Assembly: GCA_023416415.1 (NCBI GenBank)
Contig: JAEZHR010000356.1
Coordinates: forward strand, 1-32,891
From: Pseudomonadota bacterium
GTDB taxonomy: Bacteria; Pseudomonadota; Gammaproteobacteria; Burkholderiales; Burkholderiaceae_D
Length of the DNA stretch: 32,891 nucleotides
Reading direction: 5' to 3'
Shown here: positions 16,643-23,634 of the stretch, piece after piece
Numbering within the stretch: the first letter of the stretch is position 1
How the letters are laid out: each line of letters begins with the position of its first letter
Made by a program: the position numbers and the translations under genes
The notes under the pieces: generated by a model
What the model saw: only the letters and a program-made list of their open reading frames with translations
What the model was told of the DNA's origin: nothing
Database searches by the model: none

Positions 16643-16951
16643 ATGAACGAAACTAAAGAGACCGCCGCTTCCAAGCAATTTCAGTACGATCCAAACAACC
16701 TGCTCGAATCGTTGATCGAACGCTTGAACCTGAAGAACGACGCCGCTCTTTCCCGTGCATTGGAAGTGGCTCCTCCGCTCATCAGCAAGATTCGCCATCG
16801 CCGCCTGCCGGTCGGTGCGTCACTACTGATCCGCATGCACGAGGTCTCGCAGCTGAGCATCAAGGATCTGCGCGAACTCATGGGGGATCGCCGCACCAAG
16901 TTCCGTATCAGCGACAAGCAGTTCAAGCCGAAGCAGCCCAATCCTTCCTAA
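16643..16951 (+). CDS. small HTH (XRE-like) DNA-binding protein
   Basis: 102 residues. Residues about 20-75 look like a Cro/CI-type helix-turn-helix: NNLLESLIERLNLKNDAALS, then RALEVAPPLISKIRHRRLPV, where the recognition helix would be around PPLISKIRHRRL. The tail (RTKFRISDKQFKPKQPNPS) is basic. The ATG at 16643 with GGGGA upstream is preferred to a TTG at 16628. Similar short proteins are, from memory, common in Burkholderiales, but a target is not known. It is followed by repeated DnaA-box-like sequences and a perfect inverted repeat that could be its own operators, which is inference. Confidence 0.75.
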   Translation: MNETKETAASKQFQYDPNNLLESLIERLNLKNDAALSRALEVAPPLISKIRHRRLPVGASLLIRMHEVSQLSIKDLRELMGDRRTKFRISDKQFKPKQPNPS

Positions 16952-16959
16952 ACCGGAAG

Positions 16960-16994
16960 TTACCCACAGTAACTGTGGTCAAGTCTGTGGGCAA
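16960..16994. repeat. inverted repeat plus DnaA-box-like nonamers
   Basis: Directly after the HTH gene, CCACAGTAACTGTGG (16964-16978) is a perfect 7-base inverted repeat around one base. Three nonamers resemble the DnaA box TTATCCACA: TTACCCACA (16960), and on the other strand the complements of TGTGGTCAA (16974) and TGTGGGCAA (16986). Partial copies (TGTGAAGAG, GTGGGCAAG) continue to about 17014. It could be an operator, a DnaA-titration site or the start of a transcript hairpin. Confidence 0.4.
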
Positions 16995-17031
16995 GGCTGT
17001 GAAGAGGTGGGCAAGTCGTTGATTCGGAAGG

Positions 17032-17051
17032 TTTTTCCCTGCGCGGAAAAA
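17032..17051. repeat. AT-rich hairpin
   Basis: TTTTTCC and GGAAAAA form a 7-base perfect stem with a 6-base loop (CTGCGC), 80 bases after the HTH gene. The stem is too AT-rich for a typical intrinsic terminator, but it could end that plus-strand transcript weakly. Nothing else is apparent in 17052-17109. Confidence 0.35.
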
Positions 17052-17109
17052 TAAACATCGACGCTATGCCGAAGCTGGTGCTGCGATAGCAGGGCGATCG
17101 AATGATGTC

Positions 17110-17143
17110 AAAAAAAAAGCCCGAAACCTTGCGATTTCGGGCT
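17110..17143 (-). terminator. intrinsic terminator, minus strand
   Basis: Arms AGCCCGAAA (17118-17126) and TTTCGGGCT (17135-17143), a 9-base perfect stem with 8-base loop. Read on the minus strand the stem is followed by a run of nine T (17118-17110, the first in the stem). There is no T run in the plus direction, so it works only on the minus strand. Confidence 0.85.
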
Positions 17144-17174
17144 GAATCCAATTCTAGGAGAGTTGGAGGAGACA
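17110..17174 (-). ncRNA. candidate CUCC-rich small RNA (betaproteobacterial toxic-sRNA-like)
   Basis: On the minus strand a -10-like TATAGT (17186-17181) is followed by about 65 bases: CCTGTCTCCTCCAACTCTCC at the 5' end, then a short linker, then a strong intrinsic terminator. The 5' part carries CTCCTCC (17171-17165) and CTCTCC (17162-17157), complementary to Shine-Dalgarno sequences. Anti-Shine-Dalgarno CUCC motifs followed by a terminator hairpin are the hallmark that I recall for the betaproteobacterial toxic small RNA family. No minus-strand gene upstream explains the terminator. No good -35 is visible. Confidence 0.5.
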
Positions 17175-17349
17175 GGTACAACTATAGCGCGCCGCCCATC
17201 CTCCGTCCGCTTTAGATTGGCAATGACAGTCATTCTCGCTCGGCATATCTGGGGTCATTCATCGGGTTCGAAGGCGCCGCCCGGCATGAGTTGGCGCAAG
17301 CCATCGCTGCCTGCGGCGGTTAGCATCGGCATGTCTATCAGGAGGCAGC

Positions 17350-17508
17350 ATGCCGCTCGTAAATGACGAACACCAAGTGCCGCCCGAACCGCCTCCGGGC
17401 GACGATCCGATGCCGGACAAGAACCCCTCCCCCGACGATGAACCGGTACCCGACCACCATCCCGTCGTAAAACCGGAGGAATGTGTACCGACGCATCTGA
17501 AGACCTGA
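17350..17508 (+). CDS. 52-residue proline- and acid-rich small protein
   Basis: Short gene with a very strong ribosome site (AGGAGG, five bases before the ATG at 17350). The product starts MPLVNDEHQVPPEPPPGDDP and goes on with repeated PxPDDEP-type turns to PEECVPTHLKT. It is rich in Pro, Asp and Glu, with no hydrophobic segment, and probably disordered. Codon use looks like real coding sequence. An inverted repeat AATGACAGTCATT lies 115 bases upstream (17222-17234). It ends 93 bases before the MscS gene and may be co-transcribed with it. Function unknown. Confidence 0.6.
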   Translation: MPLVNDEHQVPPEPPPGDDPMPDKNPSPDDEPVPDHHPVVKPEECVPTHLKT

Positions 17509-17601
17509 GACTGAACTGGCCGATCGCTGGCCGCATGCGCATGATCGCCCCTGCCGTGACCTTGCGGCGCGGTCGCCGCGCCCCATCACATCACTTACCG
17601 C

Positions 17602-18708
17602 ATGCCGGACTGGCTGCTCGCAATCATCTATCTCGTCACACCGTGGATTGTCCTGATCAGAGGATTGCCATGGGTCGGCATGATCGTGCAGATTCTGATT
17701 GCCGGCCTTGCCACGCTTGCCATCCATGCCGCAGGCACTGTCATCCTGCGTCGCCTGGCGGGGCCGCTACCCTATTCGCGCCAGCTCGTCGAATTTGGCC
17801 ATCGTCCGGGCGCAGTCCTGATTTTCCTGATGCTGGTACAGATCATCCTGCGCAATGCTCCGGACGCCCTTCCGCGTCTCGAGCTTGTTCGCCACGTAAA
17901 CGCCGTGGCGCTGGTCGCTGCCTTGACCTGGCTTGGCGTGGGTGCAATACGTGCGATCACGCACACTATCGTCGACCTCCATCCGGTCGACCGACCGGAC
18001 AATTTCGATGCGCGACGGATACAGACACAAACGCGGGTGCTGGGCCGCTCGGCAATCGTCCTGATCATCCTGATCGGGACCGCCAGTGCACTGATGACCC
18101 TGCCGCTGCTGCGTCAGATCGGTGCGAGCCTGCTGGCCTCGGCCGGACTTGCCGGCATCGTGCTTGGTTTCGCGGCCAAGCCGGTACTCGGCAATCTCCT
18201 CGCAGGCCTCCAGATCGCGCTGACCCAACCGATCCGCATCGAAGACGTCGTCATCATCGAGGGTGAATGGGGCCAGATCGAGGAGATCACCGGCACCTAC
18301 GTCGTCGTGCGCATCTGGGACCAGCGGCGGATGGTGGTGCCTTTGCAGTGGTTCATCGAGCACCCGTTCCAGAACTGGACCAGGCGCACGGCCGACATTC
18401 TGGGCACGGTATTCCTGTGGGTAGACTACCGCATGCCGCTTGCCCCGATGCGACAAAGACTGCAGGAGGTTTGCGCTGAGGCGCCGGAATGGGATGGGCG
18501 CCTGTGTCTGCTGCAGGTCTTCGAAGCCGGGGAACGGGCGATGCAGGTGCGCGTACTGGTGAGCGGGGCAGACGCGGGACGCGTCTGGGACCTGCGCTGT
18601 CGTGTGCGCGAAGAACTGATCCATTTCGTGCAGCGCGAGTATCCTCAATACCTGCCTCGACTGCGCGCGGAGGTCAATAGTGAACCTGGCATCGGCACGC
18701 ACCGATGA
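17602..18708 (+). CDS. MscS-family mechanosensitive ion channel
   Basis: 368 residues. It would let small solutes out of the cell on hypo-osmotic shock. Hydrophobic segments lie at about 5-20, 24-46, 69-85, 99-118 and 149-170. They lead into the pore-lining helix 172-208, which has the Gly/Ala pattern of the family (SLLASAGLAGIVLGFAAKPV, then LGNLLAGLQIALTQP). The beta domain follows with IRIEDVVIIEGEWGQIEEIT and PLQWFIEHPFQNW, then the C-terminal alpha/beta domain. With five predicted helices it is longer at the N-terminus than E. coli MscS (three helices). The ATG at 17602 lacks a clear ribosome site, and the frame stays open a little upstream, so the start is the uncertain part. Confidence 0.93.
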   Translation: MPDWLLAIIYLVTPWIVLIRGLPWVGMIVQILIAGLATLAIHAAGTVILRRLAGPLPYSRQLVEFGHRPGAVLIFLMLVQIILRNAPDALPRLELVRHVNAVALVAALTWLGVGAIRAITHTIVDLHPVDRPDNFDARRIQTQTRVLGRSAIVLIILIGTASALMTLPLLRQIGASLLASAGLAGIVLGFAAKPVLGNLLAGLQIALTQPIRIEDVVIIEGEWGQIEEITGTYVVVRIWDQRRMVVPLQWFIEHPFQNWTRRTADILGTVFLWVDYRMPLAPMRQRLQEVCAEAPEWDGRLCLLQVFEAGERAMQVRVLVSGADAGRVWDLRCRVREELIHFVQREYPQYLPRLRAEVNSEPGIGTHR

Positions 18709-18807
18709 ATGCTGGTCCGGTCAGTGTCTCGCCGTGCGAGTCAGCTGGAACCGGCGCAGCTCAGGCCTGCTCATACATGATGGGTACAGCAACCATCGAG
18801 CAGTGCC

Positions 18808-19062
18808 ATGCAGATAGAAACGATAGGCAAGTTCCAGCTCCACTTGATTGCGCTTGAGATTGCCGATACATGCTGGGACCCGTTCGTCACGATCATGAAG
18901 TTCGATGACTCCGCCCAGGATTTTGTCTGCGTTCTGGAGAAGCATCACGCGGGCGACCCGCAGGCGAGTTACGAAGAGGCGATCGAGGTCGCTCGCGAGG
19001 CCGGCACGAACTACATGCATTCCGACCAGAGCCCCGACGCAGTTGGCAGCATCAGCCATTGA
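18808..19062 (+). CDS. small protein of unknown function
   Basis: 84 residues, cytoplasmic by appearance. The beginning MQIETIGKFQLHLIALEIAD is beta/alpha-like, followed by WDPFVTIMKFDDSAQDFVCV and an acidic helix (SYEEAIEVAREAGTNYM). Amino-acid order and codon use look real, and from memory similar short proteins occur in betaproteobacteria. No strong ribosome site precedes the ATG at 18808. It lies 99 bases after the MscS gene on the same strand. An opposite-strand frame over the same bases looks artificial. Confidence 0.65.
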   Translation: MQIETIGKFQLHLIALEIADTCWDPFVTIMKFDDSAQDFVCVLEKHHAGDPQASYEEAIEVAREAGTNYMHSDQSPDAVGSISH

Positions 19063-19234
19063 ACGCGTCTGGCTACAAGGGGGGTGCCTGAAGGGGTACA
19101 ATCCGTCCGCACCTCGGCGTTGGAAGCTTGACAATTTGCAATATTGGGATGGTGTGGTCGGCATAGCATGTGCATGCTCCCCGCGCCGCCCTTGTTCGAG
19201 GTGCCGGACCTTCACCACGACATTCGGATCGCCA

Positions 19235-19660
19235 ATGGCACGAGTCCATACCCACTACGATAATCTGAAGGTGGCACGCGACGCACCACCGGAAGTCATT
19301 CGGGCCGCGTACAAGGCACTGTCGCAGAAGCACCACCCGGATCGCCATGGCAACAGTCCCGAAGCGATTCGCATCATTCAGCTCATCAATACCGCTTACG
19401 AGGTTCTGTCCGACCCGGCACGCCGCAGGGAGCATGACGAGTGGATTGCGGGTGCCGAGGGTGAGCAGTTGGAGTCTTCTGCGCAGACCCGCAGCACGCG
19501 CACCACGCGCACCTCCCGGAAATCGGCGCGCCACACCGCGCAGCCTGCCCACCCCGGGCGCAGCCGCTCGACGCCCATGGCGCGTATTGCGCAGCACGCC
19601 GCTCAGCTGTGGGATCGTTTGCGTCGCAAGCTCAACCGCAAGTCCTTCCGCAAGGCCTGA
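19235..19660 (+). CDS. J-domain (DnaJ-like, type III) protein
   Basis: 141 residues. Residues 4-70 are a J domain (HYDNLKVARDAPPEVIRAAY, then KALSQKHHPDRHGN with the essential His34-Pro35-Asp36, then LINTAYEVLSDPARRREHD), which stimulates the ATPase of a partner Hsp70. No Gly/Phe region and no zinc-finger domain follow. Instead there is a Ser/Thr/Arg-rich stretch (about 82-115) and a strongly basic end (RLRRKLNRKSFRKA), which might bind nucleic acid or ribosomes (inference). The ATG at 19235 starts at the domain; the frame is open upstream but not coding-like. It ends at a strong terminator. Confidence 0.9.
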   Translation: MARVHTHYDNLKVARDAPPEVIRAAYKALSQKHHPDRHGNSPEAIRIIQLINTAYEVLSDPARRREHDEWIAGAEGEQLESSAQTRSTRTTRTSRKSARHTAQPAHPGRSRSTPMARIAQHAAQLWDRLRRKLNRKSFRKA

Positions 19661-19697
19661 ACACAGCTGTTCCCGGGCTTTGTACTACAGATCCGGC

Positions 19698-19730
19698 GCC
19701 GCTTGCGGTCACGCAAGCGGCGTTTGCATT
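19698..19730 (+). terminator. intrinsic terminator after the J-domain gene
   Basis: GCCGCTTGCG (19698-19707) and CGCAAGCGGC (19712-19721) form a perfect 10-base stem with a GTCA loop, followed by a T-rich stretch (GTTTGCATTTTT). It lies 38 bases after the stop codon. Confidence 0.92.
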
Positions 19731-19850
19731 TTTGCATCATCCCTCACGCAACTTAACACGCCTCAATAGTGCTCAGGAGGCTTGTCGATATGTTCACGCC
19801 TGGAACTCGCGCGAGTGCGCGGGCCGGCAACATTAATGACCAGCGATCCT

Positions 19851-21278
19851 ATGGCGACTTCCTTTCCGCGTACCCTGCTCTCCCTGATGATTCTCGCCTT
19901 CGTCGCCGGCTGTGGCGGCTCTTCTCCCGGTGATGTGCCGACAGTCGTCGACCCGGGCAACCCTCCTCCGGGAAAGCAACCTCCGGGAAATGGCAATGGG
20001 CCGCCGCCAAGCGATGGAACCATGGTTATGCAATGCCTTGACGGTGCCACGTTCCAGTGCAGCGGCGCGACCCTGCTGCGTACCGAAAACGGCATTGCCC
20101 TCTCGGATTCGGGGGTGCAGGTCTATGGCGTCTCGACCAGTGATTTGGAGGTCGTCAATCCCAACATGACCGGCGCTACCGGCTATCGGCCTGCAACGGG
20201 CGGTTCGGCCGAGATCCGTCTCGACAAGGACGCCAGTGGCAATGTAGGCAGCATGTATCTGATCCTGCGCAACCTGGGTCTGTCCTGGGATGGAGTCAGG
20301 GAGCGTCCCGCCATTATCGAGGTCTTCAATCCCGCGCAAGGGCGCTCAGGTCTCGACGCCAACGGACGCGTTGTGTTCTCCAGCCTGCCCGACAGCGCAG
20401 ACCTGGATTTTTATGATTTCGTCACACTCGGCCCCAACGGCAACCAGAGCAACTACGCCAACAATCGCTACTTCCCGCGCACGGACAACCCTGCACGCTG
20501 CCCGCCCGATATCGATCCCTGCCCGCAAACCGAAACCGGCGGTGTCGGCAGCGCTGCCGGCAGCTGGCGCAGCGGCGGCGACATCCCCGACTGGGCAAGT
20601 GCCGGCCGACTTCATGGCGATGGCGATGTGCATGCCGGCAACGGCAACCCGGTCGGCAGTGTGCCCACCTGGTTACCCGGTGGCACCGGCATCGGCGTGC
20701 CCTTCCCCGGCTCCAAGGGTTACCGCTCACTAGCCAACTGGGGCTACCGTTATGCCAACCTGTCCACCTGGACCACCCAGGATACGGTGCTGATCGAGGA
20801 ATGGGCCGGCCTCGGCAATGAGCACAATAAGAACCGGCGCGGTGCGATTGCTTTTGGAGATGTCACCACACCGGCCTCCGTGCCGTCCACGGGCATGGCC
20901 AGCTATCAAGGCATCGCCTACGGCTGGTACACGCCGGACGGCCAAGCGGAGCCGCGCATGTACTGGGGAGACGCCACGGTCAATGCAAATTTCGCTGCCG
21001 GTCAGGTGACCGTCGCAATCGCAAACACCAGCACGTATGACGCGCAATCCGACTCCGTGCCGGCAGAACTGAATGCGACCGCCACAATGGGCGCCGCCCA
21101 GGAGAGAAACTACATGACCGGCGCGGCTGCGACCGGCGCCATGAACGGGGGGGTGAGTGCACGCTGGTTCGGGCCGGTGGACGGCAGTGCACCGCCCGAG
21201 ATTGCCGGCACATTTACCCTGACCAATGCGGGCAGCGGCGAGGCAATCATTGGAGGTTTCATTGCGCGACGTCCATAG
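19851..21278 (+). CDS. large predicted lipoprotein of unknown function
   Basis: 475 residues. The signal peptide MATSFPRTLLSLMILAFVAG ends in a lipobox with Cys21 (FVAGC), so it is predicted to be lipid-anchored in the envelope. A Gly/Pro-rich tether follows (about 25-55, GNPPPGKQPPGNGNGPPP). Residues from about 60 on are a beta-rich domain with many Gly, Asn and Asp (GNQSNYANNRYFP, WTTQDTVLIEEWAG) and few Lys. No domain is recognised. In-frame starts also exist at 19836 (ATG) and 19782 (TTG); none has a good ribosome site at proper distance, and 19851 is chosen because it begins the signal peptide. An AGGAGG at 19775 serves another frame. It stands alone between two terminators. Confidence 0.85.
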   Translation: MATSFPRTLLSLMILAFVAGCGGSSPGDVPTVVDPGNPPPGKQPPGNGNGPPPSDGTMVMQCLDGATFQCSGATLLRTENGIALSDSGVQVYGVSTSDLEVVNPNMTGATGYRPATGGSAEIRLDKDASGNVGSMYLILRNLGLSWDGVRERPAIIEVFNPAQGRSGLDANGRVVFSSLPDSADLDFYDFVTLGPNGNQSNYANNRYFPRTDNPARCPPDIDPCPQTETGGVGSAAGSWRSGGDIPDWASAGRLHGDGDVHAGNGNPVGSVPTWLPGGTGIGVPFPGSKGYRSLANWGYRYANLSTWTTQDTVLIEEWAGLGNEHNKNRRGAIAFGDVTTPASVPSTGMASYQGIAYGWYTPDGQAEPRMYWGDATVNANFAAGQVTVAIANTSTYDAQSDSVPAELNATATMGAAQERNYMTGAAATGAMNGGVSARWFGPVDGSAPPEIAGTFTLTNAGSGEAIIGGFIARRP

Positions 21279-21297
21279 GAGCAGCCTGTAACGGGAC

Positions 21298-21328
21298 GTA
21301 ACGCAATTGGACAGTGCTGTTGCGTTAC
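21298..21328. repeat. hairpin with 9-base perfect stem
   Basis: GTAACGCAA (21298-21306) and TTGCGTTAC (21320-21328) form a perfect stem with a 13-base loop, 20 bases after the lipoprotein gene. There is no T run after it, so it is not a classical terminator; it may protect the 3' end of the message. Confidence 0.55.
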
Positions 21329-21373
21329 CCGATAGTCAAGTCGGAATGGCAGTTCTCCAACGGCGACTTTTCT

Positions 21374-21405
21374 GCCCGCTCGACTTCGGTCGGGCGGGCT
21401 TTTTC
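21374..21405 (+). terminator. intrinsic terminator after the lipoprotein gene
   Basis: GCCCGCTCGAC (21374-21384), loop TTCG, then GTCGGGCGGGC (21389-21399), an 11-base stem with one wobble pair, followed by TTTTTC. It lies 95 bases after the stop and ends the plus-strand transcript. Confidence 0.9.
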
Positions 21406-21481
21406 TTTTGCAGCCGACGCTCCAGCCGCGATTCATGCGCGCGGTGTAAACGATCAAAGCGCGCTCGTGCGAGCGATCTCC

Positions 21482-21715
21482 TCAAATGCAGGACACGGGG
21501 CCGTCCTGCAATGCCCAGCCGGCCTGTGCATTCCTCGCGTCGTCCAGATGTCGCCAGTACGTCATGCACCGATCACATACGTGATACGTCACCCAGGCAG
21601 CCCGTCCATGACCTGGCCGTGCGATGCGTTGGGTCAATCCGATCTGGCGCAGACGTTCATGAGGCCGTGCGCTGCGTGCGTTCTGCAGCAGCGCATTGCA
21701 GCTGTCGCAACGCAT
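21482..21715 (-). CDS. small zinc-ribbon-like protein of unknown function
   Basis: 77 residues. Two CxxC pairs, Cys3/Cys6 (MRCDSC) and Cys47/Cys50 (HVCDRC), are placed as in a zinc ribbon, with a beta-like strand before the second (RAAWVTYHV) and aromatic residues after it (MTYWRHLDD). The ATG at 21715 has AAGGA about seven bases upstream; an open frame upstream to 21793 is not needed. The opposite-strand frames over this area lack such a pattern. Cytoplasmic. It could bind nucleic acid or protein, but no function can be assigned. Confidence 0.65.
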   Translation of the reverse strand: MRCDSCNALLQNARSARPHERLRQIGLTQRIARPGHGRAAWVTYHVCDRCMTYWRHLDDARNAQAGWALQDGPVSCI

Positions 21716-21986
21716 GTTCTTTCCTTCACTCTTCCCGCCGGGGGCACGCAACGCCATCAGTACGCACTGCGGTGAACGGCATGAACTTTCCAAGGGTAGT
21801 GAAAATGTTGCCCGACTGCGCCTGGGTCTTCTTGCGCACGATCAAGTTGCGGCACATCAGACCTCGTTCGCTTCACCGCTTGCCGAACTCATTGGGAATC
21901 CGATGCCTGCCTATACTGCTTTTCCGGGAGTGGTCCGCCGCCATGGCGGCGGCAGGCAGACACAGGTTTTGTCCAGAGAGGTCAGC

Positions 21987-22370
21987 ATGGAGAAGCAGCA
22001 ATCTCGTTCGTCGGGAAAGCCACTGCCGGATACCGTCGGCAGCCTTTATGTTGATATGATCCGGCGCGCTGACGCCGGACAGTCCCCTCTGCCGCGTCTG
22101 CGGACCAGAACAAAACCCGACCGGGACGCTGTGACGCGGTGCATTCACATCTGGGCCAGCATCTATCACCCTTGTGATGAAGGGCCCGTCATCAACGAGG
22201 GTACAACTTCCACTGGCGTTCAGGGGGCGCTGCCTGCAGAGCGCAACCGCTGGCCGCGCCGCCCGGCTCGACTCTCAGCTGTAGTCATGACCGATCCGGG
22301 CGCGATTCAAGCGGTCCGTTCCACTGCGCCTAATCCGCGCAGATCACCTTCTTCGGAAAGCGGACAGTGA
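21987..22370 (+). CDS. doubtful small protein overlapping the end of phoR
   Basis: 127 residues, starting MEKQQSRSSGKPLPDTVGSL, with GAGAGG five bases before the ATG at 21987. The first about 60 residues (YVDMIRRADAGQSPLPRLRT, then a part with AVTRCIHIWASIYHP) look coding. The rest is Arg/Pro/Ser-rich and overlaps the convergent phoR stop by 41 bases, which suggests either a lost stop (frameshift) or a wrong call. No family is recognised. The 270 bases before it (21716-21986) hold no other gene that I can support. Confidence 0.35.
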   Translation: MEKQQSRSSGKPLPDTVGSLYVDMIRRADAGQSPLPRLRTRTKPDRDAVTRCIHIWASIYHPCDEGPVINEGTTSTGVQGALPAERNRWPRRPARLSAVVMTDPGAIQAVRSTAPNPRRSPSSESGQ

Positions 22371-23625
22371 ACGTGCTGCCTTTGTCCGGGACCGATTCGA
22401 TGGAGAGGCCGGCATCGTGCCGCAGCAGCACGTGCTTGACGATGGCAAGTCCCAGGCCGGTGCCTTGGGTTTCGCGCGAGCGGCTCTTGTCGACTCGGTA
22501 AAAGCGCTCGGTCAGGCGCGATAGATGCTCTGGACGGATGCCGATTCCCGAATCGCGCACCGAGAATTGCGGCAAGCCCTCGCGCAAGGTCCAGCGGATG
22601 TCGATGCGGCCCTGCTCCGGCGTATAGCGAACGGCATTGGAAGCCAGGTTGCCGAACGCGCTGCGCAATTCCTCCAGCCCGCCCTTGATGTCCGGACCAT
22701 CGCACTCCAGCGTGATCTGGTGACGCCCGCCGGACAGAGCCTCGGCCTCGGCACGCACTTGTTCCAACAACGTGTGGATATCGACCCGCTCGGGACGCAG
22801 CGGATATTCGATCGATTCCAGACGCGTGAGGGTCAGCATGTCCTCGACCAGATTCTGCATGCGCTGCCCCTGTTCGCTCATCAGCTTCAAATGGGCCATT
22901 CGGGTTTCCGGGTCGAGGTCAGGCTGGCTGCAGGCAATTTCCAGGAAGCCGTTGATCACTGTCAGCGGCGTACGCAGTTCATGGGAAGCGTTGGCGATGA
23001 AATCACGGCGCATCATTTCGATGCGCTGTGCTTCGGTCGCATCATGGGTGACCAGGATCTGCCGCCGGTTTTCGAAGGGAATGATCTGCACGATCAGTTT
23101 GCGATCGTGCAGGCTGAGCGTCAGCGGCTGGTCATAGCGGCCGAGGACCACATAGTCGATGAAGGCCGGGCTTCGCACCAGGTTGGTCACACGCATGCCC
23201 CGGTCGCGATCCAGCTGCAATCCGAGGTGCTGTTCGGCGGCCGTATTGCACCATTCCAGAAACAGCACGTCATCCATGATGACCACGCCATCCGGCAGCA
23301 GGCTCATCGCCTGGCGGAAGCGGGCAAGCCACTCGGAAAGCTCGGCCTGGTGCTTCTCGTCTTCGCGGCGCAGCTTGTACAGACGCGCAAAAACGTCGGT
23401 CCAGGCGCCCCACCCGTCCGGCAAGCGAGCGCTGGACGGATCATCGAGCCAGTTCGACAGCTGCTGGAGGTAATTCAGCTGCACATACAGGAACACGATC
23501 ATGCCAAGCAAGGCGACCACCAGTCCGGCAGTCAGGCCGAAGAAGTACCAGACGACCCCGGCACCGAGGAACATGAAAAGCAGGCGCAGGACGACCGGCA
23601 CCCAGAACACGAGTCGTGGATTCAT
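22330..23625 (-). CDS. phoR: phosphate-regulon sensor histidine kinase PhoR
   Basis: 431 residues. Inner-membrane kinase that phosphorylates PhoB when phosphate is scarce and dephosphorylates it when phosphate is plentiful. Two N-terminal membrane segments (about 5-25 and 28-50) with almost no periplasmic loop, typical of PhoR. A PAS domain follows (about 95-200, PDGVVIMDDVLFLEWCN). The kinase core has H-box FIANASHELRTPLTVI with His215, N-box LASNAVRYTPEQ, and G-boxes VRDSGIGIRPEHL and GTGLGLAIVKHVL. The ATG at 23625 lies nine bases after the phoB stop, so the pair is co-transcribed. The end overlaps a doubtful convergent frame. Pho-family naming rests on the domain pattern and the neighbours. 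Confidence 0.96.
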   Translation of the reverse strand: MNPRLVFWVPVVLRLLFMFLGAGVVWYFFGLTAGLVVALLGMIVFLYVQLNYLQQLSNWLDDPSSARLPDGWGAWTDVFARLYKLRREDEKHQAELSEWLARFRQAMSLLPDGVVIMDDVLFLEWCNTAAEQHLGLQLDRDRGMRVTNLVRSPAFIDYVVLGRYDQPLTLSLHDRKLIVQIIPFENRRQILVTHDATEAQRIEMMRRDFIANASHELRTPLTVINGFLEIACSQPDLDPETRMAHLKLMSEQGQRMQNLVEDMLTLTRLESIEYPLRPERVDIHTLLEQVRAEAEALSGGRHQITLECDGPDIKGGLEELRSAFGNLASNAVRYTPEQGRIDIRWTLREGLPQFSVRDSGIGIRPEHLSRLTERFYRVDKSRSRETQGTGLGLAIVKHVLLRHDAGLSIESVPDKGSTFTVRFPKKVICAD

Positions 23626-23634
23626 GAAAGAGCT

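Noticed and set aside
16960..17051. Replication origin
   Set aside because: DnaA-box-like nonamers are imperfect and few, no dnaA, dnaN, gidA or parAB genes are near, and there is no long AT-rich unwinding region.
21314..21775. A 153-residue plus-strand frame
   Set aside because: It starts before the terminator hairpin at 21374 and runs through it, and it lies opposite the zinc-ribbon gene with its paired CxxC motifs.
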